Source: Chromatiales bacterium
Lineage (GTDB): Bacteria; Pseudomonadota; Gammaproteobacteria; SpSt-1174
Assembly (NCBI GenBank): GCA_014762505.1
Contig: JABURS010000035.1
Coordinates: forward strand, 1 to 64,000
Length of the DNA: 64,000 bases
Reading direction: 5' to 3'
The notes under the pieces were generated by a model. The model was not told the DNA's origin. It was given only the letters and a program-made list of their open reading frames with translations, and ran no database searches. The stretch's first letter is position 1; the number at the start of each line of letters is the position of its first letter. The translations under genes and the position numbers were made by a program. Shown here piece by piece: positions 18,455 through 29,760 of this stretch.

Positions 18455-18769
18455 TCATCTCAACAATTCGATTGTCTGCGCATGCAGCACAATCCGGTAA
18501 CTTTCATCGCGGTAACTGCTGCGGGATACAAAACCCTCGACAACAACGCGATCCCCTTCCTGCAGCGAGCCGGCCACCGGGGCCAGGGTCTCGCCGCTGG
18601 CGACGACGGCGATCTGACAACGCGCTTCGCGCGGCATCCCGGCCTCCACCTGGCTGGACTCATGGGCCAGCGTGAAGCGGTGGATGGGAATGCCCGCCGG
18701 GGTGATCCGGGACTCGACCTGGCCATGGAGCTGGCCGTCGCGCCGCAACCGGTTGACCCCCGCGGTCAT
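18455..18769 (-). CDS. priB: Primosomal replication protein N (PriB)
   Basis: A 104-residue single OB-fold protein, equal in length to E. coli PriB. It begins [14 protein letters not shown] and contains [13 protein letters not shown] and [18 protein letters not shown]. It binds ssDNA and PriA during replication restart. Start 18769 is used because it lies 4 bp after the rpsF stop; the upstream extension would lie inside rpsF. Position between rpsF and rpsR is diagnostic. Confidence 0.92.
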   Translation of the reverse strand: MTAGVNRLRRDGQLHGQVESRITPAGIPIHRFTLAHESSQVEAGMPREARCQIAVVASGETLAPVAGSLQEGDRVVVEGFVSRSSYRDESYRIVLHAQTIELLR

Positions 18770-18773
18770 CGAC

Positions 18774-19154
18774 TTACTCGTCGTCGCTGTCCTCGTTGTC
18801 GTCCTGACGCGAACGCGGACGCTCATCGCTGTCGTCGGAACCCTTGGCCAGCGGAGAGGCCTCGGTATGCGCCTTGTTCATGCGCATCACCAGGTTGCGG
18901 ATCACGGCGTCGTTGAAACGGAACGCGCTCTCCAGCTCCTCGATGGGCTCCTGGCCGCATTCCACGTTCATCATGACGTAGTGGGCCTTGTGGATCTTGT
19001 TGATGGGGTAGGCGAGCTGACGGCGGCCCCAGTCTTCCAGGCGATGCACCTTGCCCTCGGCGGCCTCGATAATGCCGCGATAGCGCTCGATCATCGCCGG
19101 GACCTGCTCGCTCTGGTCCGGATGGACCAGGAAGACGATCTCGTAGTGACGCAT
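18774..19154 (-). CDS. rpsF: 30S ribosomal protein S6
   Basis: A 126-residue protein starting [20 protein letters not shown] 19154 is supported by AAGGAG 6 nt upstream. The ferredoxin-like core ends near residue 96, and a polar tail ends in DDNEDSDDE, an acidic end where E. coli S6 is known to receive glutamates from RimK. It is the first gene of the operon; the leader runs into the heptamer repeats that start at 19251. Confidence 0.96.
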   Translation of the reverse strand: MRHYEIVFLVHPDQSEQVPAMIERYRGIIEAAEGKVHRLEDWGRRQLAYPINKIHKAHYVMMNVECGQEPIEELESAFRFNDAVIRNLVMRMNKAHTEASPLAKGSDDSDERPRSRQDDNEDSDDE

Positions 19155-19250
19155 GTTGTACTCCTTGCGGATCATAGCCTCCCGCCATGCGAGCGGTGAG
19201 GCAAGGAAAAAGAACCGTTTCCGGTCCATGAAAGGCGCGTGATTCTACAG

Positions 19251-19306
19251 TTGCAAGCCGCGAGTTACAAGTCGCAAGTGGCAAGTCGGGAGTCACAAGT
19301 TACAAG
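19251..19306 (+). repeat. Heptamer tandem repeat, eight units (orientation TYRCAAG)
   Basis: Eight exact 7-bp steps. Units read TTGCAAG, CCGCGAG, TTACAAG, TCGCAAG, TGGCAAG, TCGGGAG, TCACAAG and TTACAAG. The last three bases (AAG or GAG) are kept in every unit while the first positions vary. It lies about 100 bp upstream of rpsF. Similar arrays in the reverse orientation lie at 19739-19780, and a matching pair surrounds 37323-37451. Confidence 0.85.
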
Positions 19307-19326
19307 CCCCCCCCCGATCGGGCCCC

Positions 19327-19690
19327 GTAGGAGCGCCGCGAGGCGCGATTGCGGGGGTGGCGGCTTCGTTCCGGCATGGCCATCGCAGCTGGCGCAGCTC
19401 CTACAGCGGTAGCCGGCACCTGCCGTGAGGTGGGGGGTCAGGAGCAGGCATCCCCCCACCGTAGGAGCGCCGCGAGGCGCGATTGGGGGGGTGGCGGCTT
19501 CGTTCCGGCATGGCCATCGCAGCTGGCGCAGCTCCTACAGCGGTAGCCGGCACCTGCCGTGAGGTGGGGGGTCAGGAGCAGGCATCCCCCCACCGTAGGA
19601 GCGCCGCGAGGCGCGATTGGGGGTGGTGGCCTCCTTCCGGCATGGCCATCGCAGCTGGCGCAGCTCCTGCAGCGGTAGCCGGCACCCTGC
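19327..19690 (+). repeat. 134-bp tandem repeat, about 2.7 copies, built around a type A REP-like element
   Basis: Copies start at 19327, 19461 and 19595, exactly 134 bp apart. Each carries the GTAGGAGCGCCGCGAGGCG left half, then GGCATGGCCATCGCAGCTGG and a right half ending AGCTCCTAC, followed by a spacer with CGGTAGCCGGCACC. Copies 1 and 2 are nearly identical; copy 3 has diverged and its spacer is truncated near 19690. With the flanking heptamers it fills the 602-bp gap between rpsF and rlmB, in which no gene is supported. Confidence 0.9.
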
Positions 19691-19711
19691 TGCCCCCGGG
19701 AGGGCGGATGC

Positions 19712-19728
19712 GGCGGGCGTGGCCCGCC
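19712..19728. repeat. GC palindrome shared with the queG-pgi gap
   Basis: Stem GGCGGGC, loop GTG, stem GCCCGCC, followed by CTATG. The same palindrome and CTATG occur at 37359-37380. No T-run follows on either strand, so it is not an ordinary intrinsic terminator. Confidence 0.75.
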
Positions 19729-19738
19729 CTATGGCTGG

Positions 19739-19780
19739 CTTGCCACTTGCGACTTGTCACTTGGAATTCGCAACTTGCCG
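19739..19780 (-). repeat. Heptamer tandem repeat, six units, reverse orientation; contains the rlmB stop
   Basis: Six 7-bp steps reading CTTGCCA, CTTGCGA, CTTGTCA, CTTGGAA, TTCGCAA and CTTGCCG on the plus strand, the reverse of the 19251 array. The rlmB stop (19757-19759) and its last residues (QVANSK) lie inside it. Confidence 0.85.
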
Positions 19781-20509
19781 CTGCCGCAGGGCCTCGTACA
19801 GGCAGACGCCGGTGGCGACGGAGACGTTGAGGCTTTCGACCTGGCCGCGCATGGGGATGCGGACGAGGTGGTCGCAGTGTTCGCGGGTGAGGCGGCGCAG
19901 GCCGCTGCCTTCGGCGCCCATGGCCAGGACGCAGCCGCCGGTGAGGTCGACGTCGTAGAGCTCGGCGGCGCCCTCACCGGCCGCGCCGACCACCCACAGG
20001 CCCTGCTGTTTCAGGGTTTCGAGGGTGCGGGCGAGGTTGGTGACCTGGATGAAGGGCACGGACTCGGCGGCCCCGCAGGCGACCTTGCGCACGGTGGGCG
20101 TGAGGCCCACGGCCTTGTCGCGCGGCACGATGACGGCCGCCACGCCGGCGGCATCGGCGGTGCGCAGGCAGGCGCCGAGGTTGTGCGGGTCTGTGACACC
20201 GTCGAGCACCAGCAGCAGCGGCTGCGGGTTGGCGGCGAGGATGTCGTCCAGCGCCTCCTCGCCCAGGGCCTCGGGGGCCTGGTAGTGGGCAACCACGCCC
20301 TGGTGGCGGTCGCCGCCGGCCTCGCGCTCGAGCTGGCGGGCATCGGCCTGTTCGACGCGGATGCCCCGCTCGCGGGCCAGGTCCAGCACCTCCTTGAGGC
20401 GCCGGTCGTGCCGGCCGCGGTCGACCAGCAGCCGGGTGATGTTCTCGGGGTCGTTGCGCAGGGCAGCGGTGACGGCGTGCAGGCCGAAGATGCGGCTGTC
20501 TCGACTCAT
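19757..20509 (-). CDS. rlmB: 23S rRNA 2'-O-ribose G2251 methyltransferase
   Basis: A 250-residue SpoU/TrmH-family (SPOUT) enzyme. An N-terminal L30e-like substrate domain (IFGLHAVTAAL at 7-17) is followed by the knot domain with DGVTDPHNLGACLRTADAAG, IVPRDKAVGLT and LAMGAEGSGLR. It methylates G2251 of the 23S P loop. It lies 7 bp after rnr, as in E. coli. The C-terminal QVANSK is written by a heptamer repeat, so the native end may have been replaced. Confidence 0.95.
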   Translation of the reverse strand: MSRDSRIFGLHAVTAALRNDPENITRLLVDRGRHDRRLKEVLDLARERGIRVEQADARQLEREAGGDRHQGVVAHYQAPEALGEEALDDILAANPQPLLLVLDGVTDPHNLGACLRTADAAGVAAVIVPRDKAVGLTPTVRKVACGAAESVPFIQVTNLARTLETLKQQGLWVVGAAGEGAAELYDVDLTGGCVLAMGAEGSGLRRLTREHCDHLVRIPMRGQVESLNVSVATGVCLYEALRQRQVANSK

Positions 20510-20516
20510 GGCTTAC

Positions 20517-22922
20517 TCAGGCGTTACCGCCGTCCGCCTTCTTGCCGGCCGGCTTGCGGCGACGCTTCTTCTTGCTCTTGGCCCGCGGCCGGTCCCCGTC
20601 GGGCGAGGCGTCCTCGCCCTGCTTGCCGCCCTCCTTCTTGCCGGAGCGCTTGCCGTCGGCCTTCTTCCCCGACTTCTTCTGGCCGGTCTTCTTCCGGCCC
20701 GGTTTCTTCCCCTCGCCCTCGGCGCGACCGCCGTCGCCCATCTCCTCGGCGGCCGGCATGAAGTCGATCTTGCGCTCGTCGAGATCCACCCGCGCGACCT
20801 GCACGCGGATCGGGTCGCCGATGCGGTAGACACGGCCGCTGCGCTCGCCGGTCATGCGGTGGCCGATGGGGTCGAAGTTGTAGTAGTCGTTGGCCAGGGA
20901 GGTGACGTGCACCAGGCCCTCGACGTAGATGTCCCTGAGCTCGACGAACAGACCAAAGCCGGTGACGGAGGTGACGTAGCCGTCGAACTCCTCGCCCACC
21001 TTGTCGAGCATGTACTCGCACTTGAGCCAGTCGACCGCGTCACGGGTGGCCTCGTCGGCGCGCCGCTCGGTCATGGAGCAGTGTTCGCCCATGGTGACCA
21101 TGTCCTGGTGGTCGTAGCGGAATTGCTCGGGCCGGCCGCCCTTGATGAGGTGGCGGATGGCGCGATGCACCAGCAGGTCCGGGTAGCGGCGGATGGGCGA
21201 GGTGAAGTGGGTGTAGTAGTCGTGCGCCAGCCCGAAGTGTCCGGTGGGATCGGGGCTGTATACGGCCTGGCGCAGCGAGCGCAGCAGCACGGTCTGGATG
21301 AGGTGCGCATCCGGGCGCTTGCGGATCTGCTCCAGCAGCGCCGTGTAGTGGCCGGGCTCCGGCTCGTCGCCGCCGCCCAGACTCAGGCCCACCTCGCCCA
21401 GGAACTCGCGCAGGGCCTCGAGCTTGTCGGCGTTGGGGCCCTCGTGTACGCGGTGCAGGGCGGGGATCTTGTGGTCGCTGAGGAACCTGGCGGCGCAGAC
21501 GTTGGCCGCGATCATGCACTCCTCGATGACCTTGTGCGCGTCGTTGCGCTCGTAGGGCACGATGCGCTCGATCTTGCGCCCCTCGCCGAAGACGATCTTC
21601 GTCTCGGTGGTCTCGAAGTCGATGGCGCCGCGTTCGTCACGCGCCTTGCGCAGGGCATGATAGAGCGTGTACAGGTGATCGAGGTGCGGCACCACGTGGG
21701 CATGGCGCTCGCGCGTGGCGGCGTCCTTGTCGACCACGATCTGCGCCACCTCGTCGTAGATGAGGCGCGCGTGCGAGCGCATCACCGCATCGAAGAAGCG
21801 GTGCGAGGCGATGGTGCCGTCGCGATTGATCTGCATTTCGCAGACCATGCACAGGCGATCGACCTGCGGGTTGATGGAGCACAGCCCGTTGGACAGCACC
21901 TCGGGCAGCATGGGGATCACGCGCTCGGGGAAGTACACCGAGGTGCCGCGCTTGAAGGCCTCGGTATCCAGGGCGCTGCCCGGCAGCACGTAATGGGAGA
22001 CGTCGGCGATGGCCACCAGCAGGCGCCAGCCGTCGGCGGTGGGTTCGCAGAACACGGCATCGTCGAAGTCGCGCGCGTCCTCGCCGTCGATGGTGACCAG
22101 CGGTGTGTCGCGCAGGTCGGTGCGGCCCTGCTTGGCCGACTCCGGCACCTCGTCGCCGAAGCCCAGCGCCTCCTTTTCCACGTCGTGCGGCCACTCGTGC
22201 GGCAGGTCGTGGGCGCGGATTGCCACGTCGATCTCCATGCCGGGGGCCATGTGCTCGCCCAGCACCTCGATGACGCGCCCGATGGGCTGGTTGCGGCGCG
22301 AGGGCTGCTCGGTGATGGCGGCGATGACGATCTGGCCGTCCTTCGCCTCGCCCTGCTCGCCGGCCGGGATCAGCACATCCTGACTGATGCGCTTGTTGTC
22401 CGGCACGACGAAGCCGATGCCGCGCTCGTGAAAGTAGCGCCCGACGATCTCCTCGTGGCTGCGTTCCAGCACCTCGACCAGCGCGCCTTCGCGGCGGCCG
22501 CGGCGATCGAGCCCGACCACCCGCACCACCACGCGGTCGCCGTGCAGGATGGAGCGCATCTCGCGCGCGGAGAGGAAGACGTCGTCGCCGCCCTCGTCCG
22601 GCACCAGGAAGCCGAAGCCGTCCGGATGGCCGATGACGCGGCCGGCCACCATCTGCGCACGGGCGGCAGGCAGGTAACAGCGGCGGCGGTTGCGCACCAG
22701 CTGGCCGTCGCGCTCCATGGCGCGCAGGCGGCGGCGCAGGGCCTCGCGACCGTCCTCGTCCTCGATGGTGAGGAGCTCGACCAGGCCTTCGTAGTCGACC
22801 GGGCCGGCGTCCTCGATGACCTCGAGGATCAGCTCGCGGCTGGCGATGGGGCGCTCGTACTTGGTGGCCTCGCGCTCGAAGTTCGGATCGGCGGGGAGAT
22901 TGTTGCTGTTTCGTTTGGTCAT
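20517..22922 (-). CDS. rnr: Ribonuclease R
   Basis: An 801-residue 3'-5' exoribonuclease. Domains in order are a winged-helix/cold-shock N terminus, the RNB catalytic domain (DARDFDDAVF carries metal-binding aspartates; HYTHFTSPIRRYPDLLVHRAI is the family signature, quoted in part), an S1 domain (VTSVTGFGLFVEL) and a lysine-rich tail of about 85 residues. It degrades structured RNA and takes part in rRNA quality control and trans-translation. ATG 22922 is preferred over 23009 because the upstream codons look unlike the family and would run into the tRNA promoter region. Confidence 0.95.
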   Translation of the reverse strand: MTKRNSNNLPADPNFEREATKYERPIASRELILEVIEDAGPVDYEGLVELLTIEDEDGREALRRRLRAMERDGQLVRNRRRCYLPAARAQMVAGRVIGHPDGFGFLVPDEGGDDVFLSAREMRSILHGDRVVVRVVGLDRRGRREGALVEVLERSHEEIVGRYFHERGIGFVVPDNKRISQDVLIPAGEQGEAKDGQIVIAAITEQPSRRNQPIGRVIEVLGEHMAPGMEIDVAIRAHDLPHEWPHDVEKEALGFGDEVPESAKQGRTDLRDTPLVTIDGEDARDFDDAVFCEPTADGWRLLVAIADVSHYVLPGSALDTEAFKRGTSVYFPERVIPMLPEVLSNGLCSINPQVDRLCMVCEMQINRDGTIASHRFFDAVMRSHARLIYDEVAQIVVDKDAATRERHAHVVPHLDHLYTLYHALRKARDERGAIDFETTETKIVFGEGRKIERIVPYERNDAHKVIEECMIAANVCAARFLSDHKIPALHRVHEGPNADKLEALREFLGEVGLSLGGGDEPEPGHYTALLEQIRKRPDAHLIQTVLLRSLRQAVYSPDPTGHFGLAHDYYTHFTSPIRRYPDLLVHRAIRHLIKGGRPEQFRYDHQDMVTMGEHCSMTERRADEATRDAVDWLKCEYMLDKVGEEFDGYVTSVTGFGLFVELRDIYVEGLVHVTSLANDYYNFDPIGHRMTGERSGRVYRIGDPIRVQVARVDLDERKIDFMPAAEEMGDGGRAEGEGKKPGRKKTGQKKSGKKADGKRSGKKEGGKQGEDASPDGDRPRAKSKKKRRRKPAGKKADGGNA

Positions 22923-22999
22923 GCGTTTTCCAGTCTGGCCCTCCGGCACGGATTCGTGCGGGCGGGCGGATTTTTTTGATTGCATTCCGTCCGGGATGA

Positions 23000-23027
23000 T
23001 TGACAACACCGGATGGGGACGTTAAAT
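23000..23027 (+). promoter_or_regulatory. Sigma-70 promoter of the tRNA-Leu gene
   Basis: A perfect -35 TTGACA (23000-23005), a 16-bp spacer and -10 TTAAAT (23022-23027; a 17-bp spacer gives TAAATT). A GC-rich discriminator (GCGCGC) follows, as in stringently controlled stable-RNA promoters. Transcription would start near 23034, about 36 bp before the tRNA. Confidence 0.7.
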
Positions 23028-23069
23028 TGCGCGCTTCCTGAAGTACGGGCCCTGCGGCCCAGACCTCGT

Positions 23070-23156
23070 GCCGAGGTGGCGGAATTGGTAGACGCGCTAG
23101 CTTCAGGTGCTAGTGGGGGTAACCCCGTGGAGGTTCAAGTCCTCTCCTCGGCACCA
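23070..23156 (+). tRNA. tRNA-Leu (anticodon CAG)
   Basis: An 87-nt class II tRNA. The acceptor stem GCCGAGG (23070-23076) pairs with CCTCGGC (23146-23152), followed by discriminator A and an encoded CCA. The D-loop contains GGAATTGGTAGAC. The anticodon loop CTTCAGG reads CAG for CUG codons. The long variable arm is GTGGGGGTAACCCC and the T-loop is GTTCAAGTC. CUG is expected to be the main Leu codon in a GC-rich genome. It is divergent from rnr and convergent with purA. Confidence 0.97.
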
Positions 23157-23296
23157 TCTTTATCCTTCCCTGTTCCTGCAAGACTCCCTGTAGCACAGCC
23201 CGAACGACATGGCAGACGCCATGGCGTCGCATCGTCGTGCGCGCCGTTGCGGTCACCGCTGCGCGCACCCGGGGCCTCCCTGCCCCGCCCGTCACC

Positions 23297-25776
<2,480 letters not shown>

Positions 25777-25868
25777 GAATCCAGGAAATCAATCAGGTCA
25801 GCGACACGGACGCGCCATTATGCCTGAAAGACCAGGCGCTAGGTAGGCCGGATCAGGGGCGGACCGCC

Positions 25869-26060
25869 TCAGGCATGGCGGACGAACCAGAGCAGCAGGG
25901 CACCGATCACCATCGCCGTGAGCCCGGCGATGCGCAGCTGCCGGTCCGGCAGCTGCGCGACCATCTGCATCATGCGGCGCGAGCCCTTCGGATTGAGAAA
26001 CGGCGTCAGCCCCTCGATGACGAGCACCCGGGCCAACGCCGCCAGCAGATCCTGCCACAT
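25869..26060 (-). CDS. DUF2065 small membrane protein (YjeT-like)
   Basis: 63 residues: MWQDLLAALARVLVIEGL, then PFLNPKG, and a second hydrophobic segment (LTAMVIGALLLWFV). It matches DUF2065/YjeT, always found between hflC and purA or hisZ in gammaproteobacteria. It starts 9 bp after the hflC stop. Two membrane segments; function unknown. Confidence 0.85.
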   Translation of the reverse strand: MWQDLLAALARVLVIEGLTPFLNPKGSRRMMQMVAQLPDRQLRIAGLTAMVIGALLLWFVRHA

Positions 26061-26069
26061 GCGACAGAC

Positions 26070-26933
26070 TTACTTGCGCGTCGGCCCGCCGAAGTACTGG
26101 AAGAAGTCCGAATCCGGCTGCAGCACCAGCACGTCCTCCGGTCCCTTGAAGCTCTCGCGGTAGGCGTTGAGGCTGCGGTAGAAGGAGTAGAACTCCGGAT
26201 CGCGCTTGTAGGCACGGGCGTAGATGTCGGCGGCCACGGCGTCGCCCTCACCGCGCAGCTTTTCGGCGTCGCGGTAGGCATTCGCCAGGATGACCGTGGA
26301 CTGGCGGTCGGCCTCGGCGCGGATGCGCTCGGCGGCCTCCTGACCACGGGCACGGAAATCCTGTGCGACGCGGGCACGCTCGGCGCGCATGCGCCGATAC
26401 ACCGACTCGCTGACCTCTTCCTGCAGGTCGATGCGGCTGATACGCACGTCCACGGCCTCGATGCCGAATTCCTGGGCGACCTCGTTGGCCTTCACGCGCG
26501 CGATCTCCATGATCTGGCCGCGCTCGCCGGATACTGCCTCCTGGATGGTGCGCTTGCCGAATTCGTTGTAGATCACCTCGCGCATGATCGAACCCAGACG
26601 GGCGCGGGCCTGGGCCGCATCGCCACGGGTGGCGACGAAGAACTTGGAGACATCGACGATGCGCCACTTCACGAAGAAGTCGACCGTCATGTTCTTCTTT
26701 TCCTCGGTGAGCACCGGCGCCGGCTCGGCATCCAGGGTGAGGATGCGGGTGTCGAACTTCATCACCGTGTTGGCGATCGGGATCTTGACGTGCAGACCCG
26801 GGCCGATATCGGCCTGCTCGATCTTGCCGAAGCGGAACAGGATGGCCTTCTCGCGCTCATCCACGGTGTACAGGGACATCATCGCGATGATGACGGCGGC
26901 AACAAGCAGACCAATAATGAGTTTGGATTTCAT
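26070..26933 (-). CDS. hflC: HflC, FtsH-modulating membrane protein
   Basis: A 287-residue SPFH/band-7 protein with an N-terminal membrane anchor (LIIGLLVAAVIIAMMSLYTV) followed by VDEREKAILFRFGKI and the SPFH domain; shorter than E. coli HflC (334). With HflK it forms the large periplasmic cage around FtsH. A TTG at 26939 is in frame, but ATG 26933 gives MKSKL and lies 2 bp after the hflK stop, so it is chosen. Confidence 0.93.
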   Translation of the reverse strand: MKSKLIIGLLVAAVIIAMMSLYTVDEREKAILFRFGKIEQADIGPGLHVKIPIANTVMKFDTRILTLDAEPAPVLTEEKKNMTVDFFVKWRIVDVSKFFVATRGDAAQARARLGSIMREVIYNEFGKRTIQEAVSGERGQIMEIARVKANEVAQEFGIEAVDVRISRIDLQEEVSESVYRRMRAERARVAQDFRARGQEAAERIRAEADRQSTVILANAYRDAEKLRGEGDAVAADIYARAYKRDPEFYSFYRSLNAYRESFKGPEDVLVLQPDSDFFQYFGGPTRK

Positions 26934-26935
26934 GA

Positions 26936-28093
26936 TCAACGCACCTCCCGGCTGCGCAGGCCGCTGCGGGGGTCATCGGTTTGACTGGAAGAGGAACCGC
27001 TGCTGGGCATGCTCACGGGCGCCGGATTCACCGGTGCACCCTGGCCGCTGCGGCCCTGCATGATCTTGTCCAGCGGGAGGTACAGCAGGTTGTTGCCGCC
27101 CTCGACGTCCACCATCACCTTGCTGGAACGGGACATCACCTCCTGGATGGTATCGAGGTAGAGACGCTCGCGGGTGACGTCCGGGGCCTTGCGGTACTCG
27201 GCCAGCAGCTTCTCGAAGCGCTCGGCCTCACCCTCGGACCGGGCGATGACCTGGTCGCGATAACCGGCGGCCTCCTCGACCAGGCGCGCCGCCTGACCGC
27301 GCGCCTCGGGGATCACGGTATTGGCATAGGCCTCGGCCTCGTTGCGGAAGCGGGCCTCGTCCTCGCGGGCGCGCACGGCGTCGGCAAAGGCGCCCTGCAC
27401 GGCCTGCGGGGCCTGGGCACGCTGCAGGTTGACCTTCACCACGTCCAGACCAGCCCCATAGCTGTCGACGGTTTCCTGCATCAGGGTCTGGGTATCGGCG
27501 GCAATCGCCTCGCGCCCCTCGAGCAGGATGAAGTCCATGTCGTTCCTGCCCACCACCTCGCGCAGGGCGCTCTCCATCACCTGCCCCAGGGTGCCCGTGG
27601 AGGCCGCGAACTCGGGGGCGTCCGGATTGGCCACGTTGAACAGATAGGCCACCGGGTCCTTCACGCGGTACTGCACCATGATCTCGATATCGACGATGTT
27701 CTCGTCCTGGGTGAGCATGCTGCCGGCGTGCTGGGCGTTGCGCACGTTCTGCACGTCCACGATGGTGGTCTTCTCGATGGGGTACGGCAGGTGCCAGCGC
27801 AGCCCCGGCAGGGTCAGCTCGGTATGGGCACCGAAACGCTGCACCACGCCGCGCTCACCTTCCGATACCACGTAGAAGCCGGAGGCGAACCACAGGCCCA
27901 CCAGCACCACCAGGATGAGGACGATGCCGGAGGCCGAGCCGCCGGAACTGCCGCCGCTGCGGCCACCGCCGAAGATGCGGCCGATGCCGCCGGAGAGCTT
28001 TCTGAGCAACTCGTCGAGGTCCGGCGGACCCTGATCGCCGCGATTGCCGCTCCAGGGATCCTTCTTGTTCCCACCCGGTTCGTTCCAGGGCAT
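26936..28093 (-). CDS. hflK: HflK, FtsH-modulating membrane protein
   Basis: A 385-residue SPFH protein. A Pro/Gly-rich cytoplasmic N terminus (MPWNEPGGNKKDPWSGNRG) is the HflK hallmark, then comes one transmembrane helix (IVLILVVLVGLWFASGFYVV) and SEGERGVVQRFGAH. The long helical domain contains alanine/glutamate runs. The C terminus is Ser/Gly/Pro-rich. It works with HflC, two bases downstream. It lies 111 bp after hflX. Confidence 0.94.
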   Translation of the reverse strand: MPWNEPGGNKKDPWSGNRGDQGPPDLDELLRKLSGGIGRIFGGGRSGGSSGGSASGIVLILVVLVGLWFASGFYVVSEGERGVVQRFGAHTELTLPGLRWHLPYPIEKTTIVDVQNVRNAQHAGSMLTQDENIVDIEIMVQYRVKDPVAYLFNVANPDAPEFAASTGTLGQVMESALREVVGRNDMDFILLEGREAIAADTQTLMQETVDSYGAGLDVVKVNLQRAQAPQAVQGAFADAVRAREDEARFRNEAEAYANTVIPEARGQAARLVEEAAGYRDQVIARSEGEAERFEKLLAEYRKAPDVTRERLYLDTIQEVMSRSSKVMVDVEGGNNLLYLPLDKIMQGRSGQGAPVNPAPVSMPSSGSSSSQTDDPRSGLRSREVR

Positions 28094-28204
28094 GCGATTG
28101 CTCCGTTATTTAATATGGTCTTTACCAGGAAATCGGTCGGCCCATTCTAGGGGGCCCCTGCGTGACCCGCAAGGCGCGTCCCGTTCAGGTCCATTCGGGT
28201 CCGT

Positions 28205-29488
28205 TCAGGCCCGGTCCGGCGTCTCCGGCAGTACATGCTGCTTGCGCAGCGAGTCATAGCGTCGGCGCGGCAGGCGGATCTCCAGCCGCCACTGCCCCTG
28301 CGCATCGATCTGTTCCTGTTGCACCGCGCCCTCCTCGAACAGCAGCGCGCGCGTGCGCCCCTGCGCCGGACCGAGCGCGATCCAGCCATGTACCATGTCG
28401 CGTTCGAGATAGCGGCCGAGGTACTCGAGCAGGGCCTCGACACCTGCGCCGGTCTGCGCCGACAGCCACACCCGCGACGGCTCCTCGCCGCGTGGCTCGT
28501 CCACGTGCGCGACGGCCTGCTCCAGCAGATCGATCTTGTTGTAGACCATGATCTGCGGCACCCCGTCGGCGCCGATCTGTGCCAGCACGTCGTTGACCTG
28601 CGCGATGTACTCGTCGCGCTCCTCGTCGGCGGCATCCACCACGTGCAGCAGCACATCGGCCTCGGCCGCCTCCTGCAGCGTGGCATGGAAGGCGGCGACG
28701 AGGTCGTGCGGCAGGTGGCGGATGAAGCCCACGGTGTCGGCCAGCACCATGCCCTGGCCATCGGCCAGCTCGACGCGCCGCAGGGTCGGGTCGAGCGTGG
28801 CGAAGAGCTGATCGGCCGAGTAGACGCCGGCGCCGGTGAGCCGGTTGAACAGGGTCGACTTGCCGGCGTTCGTATAACCGACGAGCGAGACGGCGGGAAG
28901 TTCCGCCTTCTTGCGCGCCTGGCGCCCCTGGTCGCGCTGCTTGCGTACCTTTTCCAGGCGCCGGTTGATCTGCTTGATGCGCTCGGCCAGCAGGCGGCGG
29001 TCGGTTTCGAGCTGGGTCTCGCCGGGCCCGCGCAGGCCGATGCCGCCCTTCTGCCGCTCCAGGTGCGTCCAGCCGCGCACCAGGCGCGTGGACATGTGCC
29101 GCAGCTGGGCGAGCTCGACCTGCAGCTTGCCCTCGTGGGAACGGGCGCGCTGGGCGAAGATGTCGAGGATGAGGCCGGTGCGGTCGAGCACGCGGCACTT
29201 GAACAGGCGCTCGAGGTTGCGTTCCTGGCTGGGGCTCAGGGCATGATCGAAGATGACCAGCTCGGCCTCGCTGGCGACGACCACGTCGCGCACCTCCTCG
29301 GCCTTGCCGGAACCGACGAAATAGCGGGGGTCCGGGGCATGGCGCGAGCCCGTGACCAGGCCCACGTCCTCCGCCCCGGCGGAACGTACCAGCTCGATGA
29401 ATTCGTGGAGGTCTTCCCGGTCACGCTCGGCGTCGAAGTCGATGTGGACCAGTACCGCCCGCTCGCCGGTTTGCGGACGTTCAAACAA
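28205..29488 (-). CDS. hflX: GTPase HflX
   Basis: A 427-residue Obg-HflX GTPase. The N-terminal HflX domain (GSGKAEEVRDVVVAS; FDHALSPSQERNLER) is followed by the glycine-rich RGPGETQLETDRRLL, G1 GYTNAGKSTLFN, DTVGFIRHLPHDLV and NKIDLL. It splits or rescues stalled 70S ribosomes. It is 32 bp after hfq, in the E. coli order. Confidence 0.95.
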   Translation of the reverse strand: MFERPQTGERAVLVHIDFDAERDREDLHEFIELVRSAGAEDVGLVTGSRHAPDPRYFVGSGKAEEVRDVVVASEAELVIFDHALSPSQERNLERLFKCRVLDRTGLILDIFAQRARSHEGKLQVELAQLRHMSTRLVRGWTHLERQKGGIGLRGPGETQLETDRRLLAERIKQINRRLEKVRKQRDQGRQARKKAELPAVSLVGYTNAGKSTLFNRLTGAGVYSADQLFATLDPTLRRVELADGQGMVLADTVGFIRHLPHDLVAAFHATLQEAAEADVLLHVVDAADEERDEYIAQVNDVLAQIGADGVPQIMVYNKIDLLEQAVAHVDEPRGEEPSRVWLSAQTGAGVEALLEYLGRYLERDMVHGWIALGPAQGRTRALLFEEGAVQQEQIDAQGQWRLEIRLPRRRYDSLRKQHVLPETPDRA

Positions 29489-29520
29489 GGGAGTGACTCA
29501 AGCCGGGTATCCGAACGGCG

Positions 29521-29760
29521 TTATTCCTGAGCCGCGTCGTCACCGCCCGACAGCTTCACCGGACGCGCCGGGACCACGGTCGAGATGGCGTGCTTGTAGA
29601 CCATCTGGCTGACGCTGTTGCGCAACAGGACCACGAACTGGTCGAAGGACTCGATCTGGCCCTGCAGCTTGATACCGTTGACCAGATAGATCGACACCGG
29701 GATGCGCTCCTTGCGCAGCGTGTTCAGGAAGGGTTCTTGTAAGGTCTGCCCTTTTGACAT
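29521..29760 (-). CDS. hfq: RNA chaperone Hfq
   Basis: 79 residues with Sm1 ([23 protein letters not shown]-type, here beginning IYLVNG) and Sm2 (VYKHAIST), ending in a short acidic tail DDAAQE. The distal and proximal RNA-binding residues of the Sm core look intact (Q8, Y55-K56-H57 of YKH). It is shorter than E. coli Hfq (102) because the disordered tail is short. Confidence 0.97.
   Translation of the reverse strand: MSKGQTLQEPFLNTLRKERIPVSIYLVNGIKLQGQIESFDQFVVLLRNSVSQMVYKHAISTVVPARPVKLSGGDDAAQE

Noticed and set aside
19712-19728. Intrinsic terminator of rlmB
   Set aside because: The stem has no T-run on either strand and is part of a repeat shared with another locus.
20361-22979. 872-codon plus-strand open frame opposite rnr
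   Set aside because: Exact antisense of rnr; composition (Val/Asp/His-rich) is that of a shadow frame caused by high GC.
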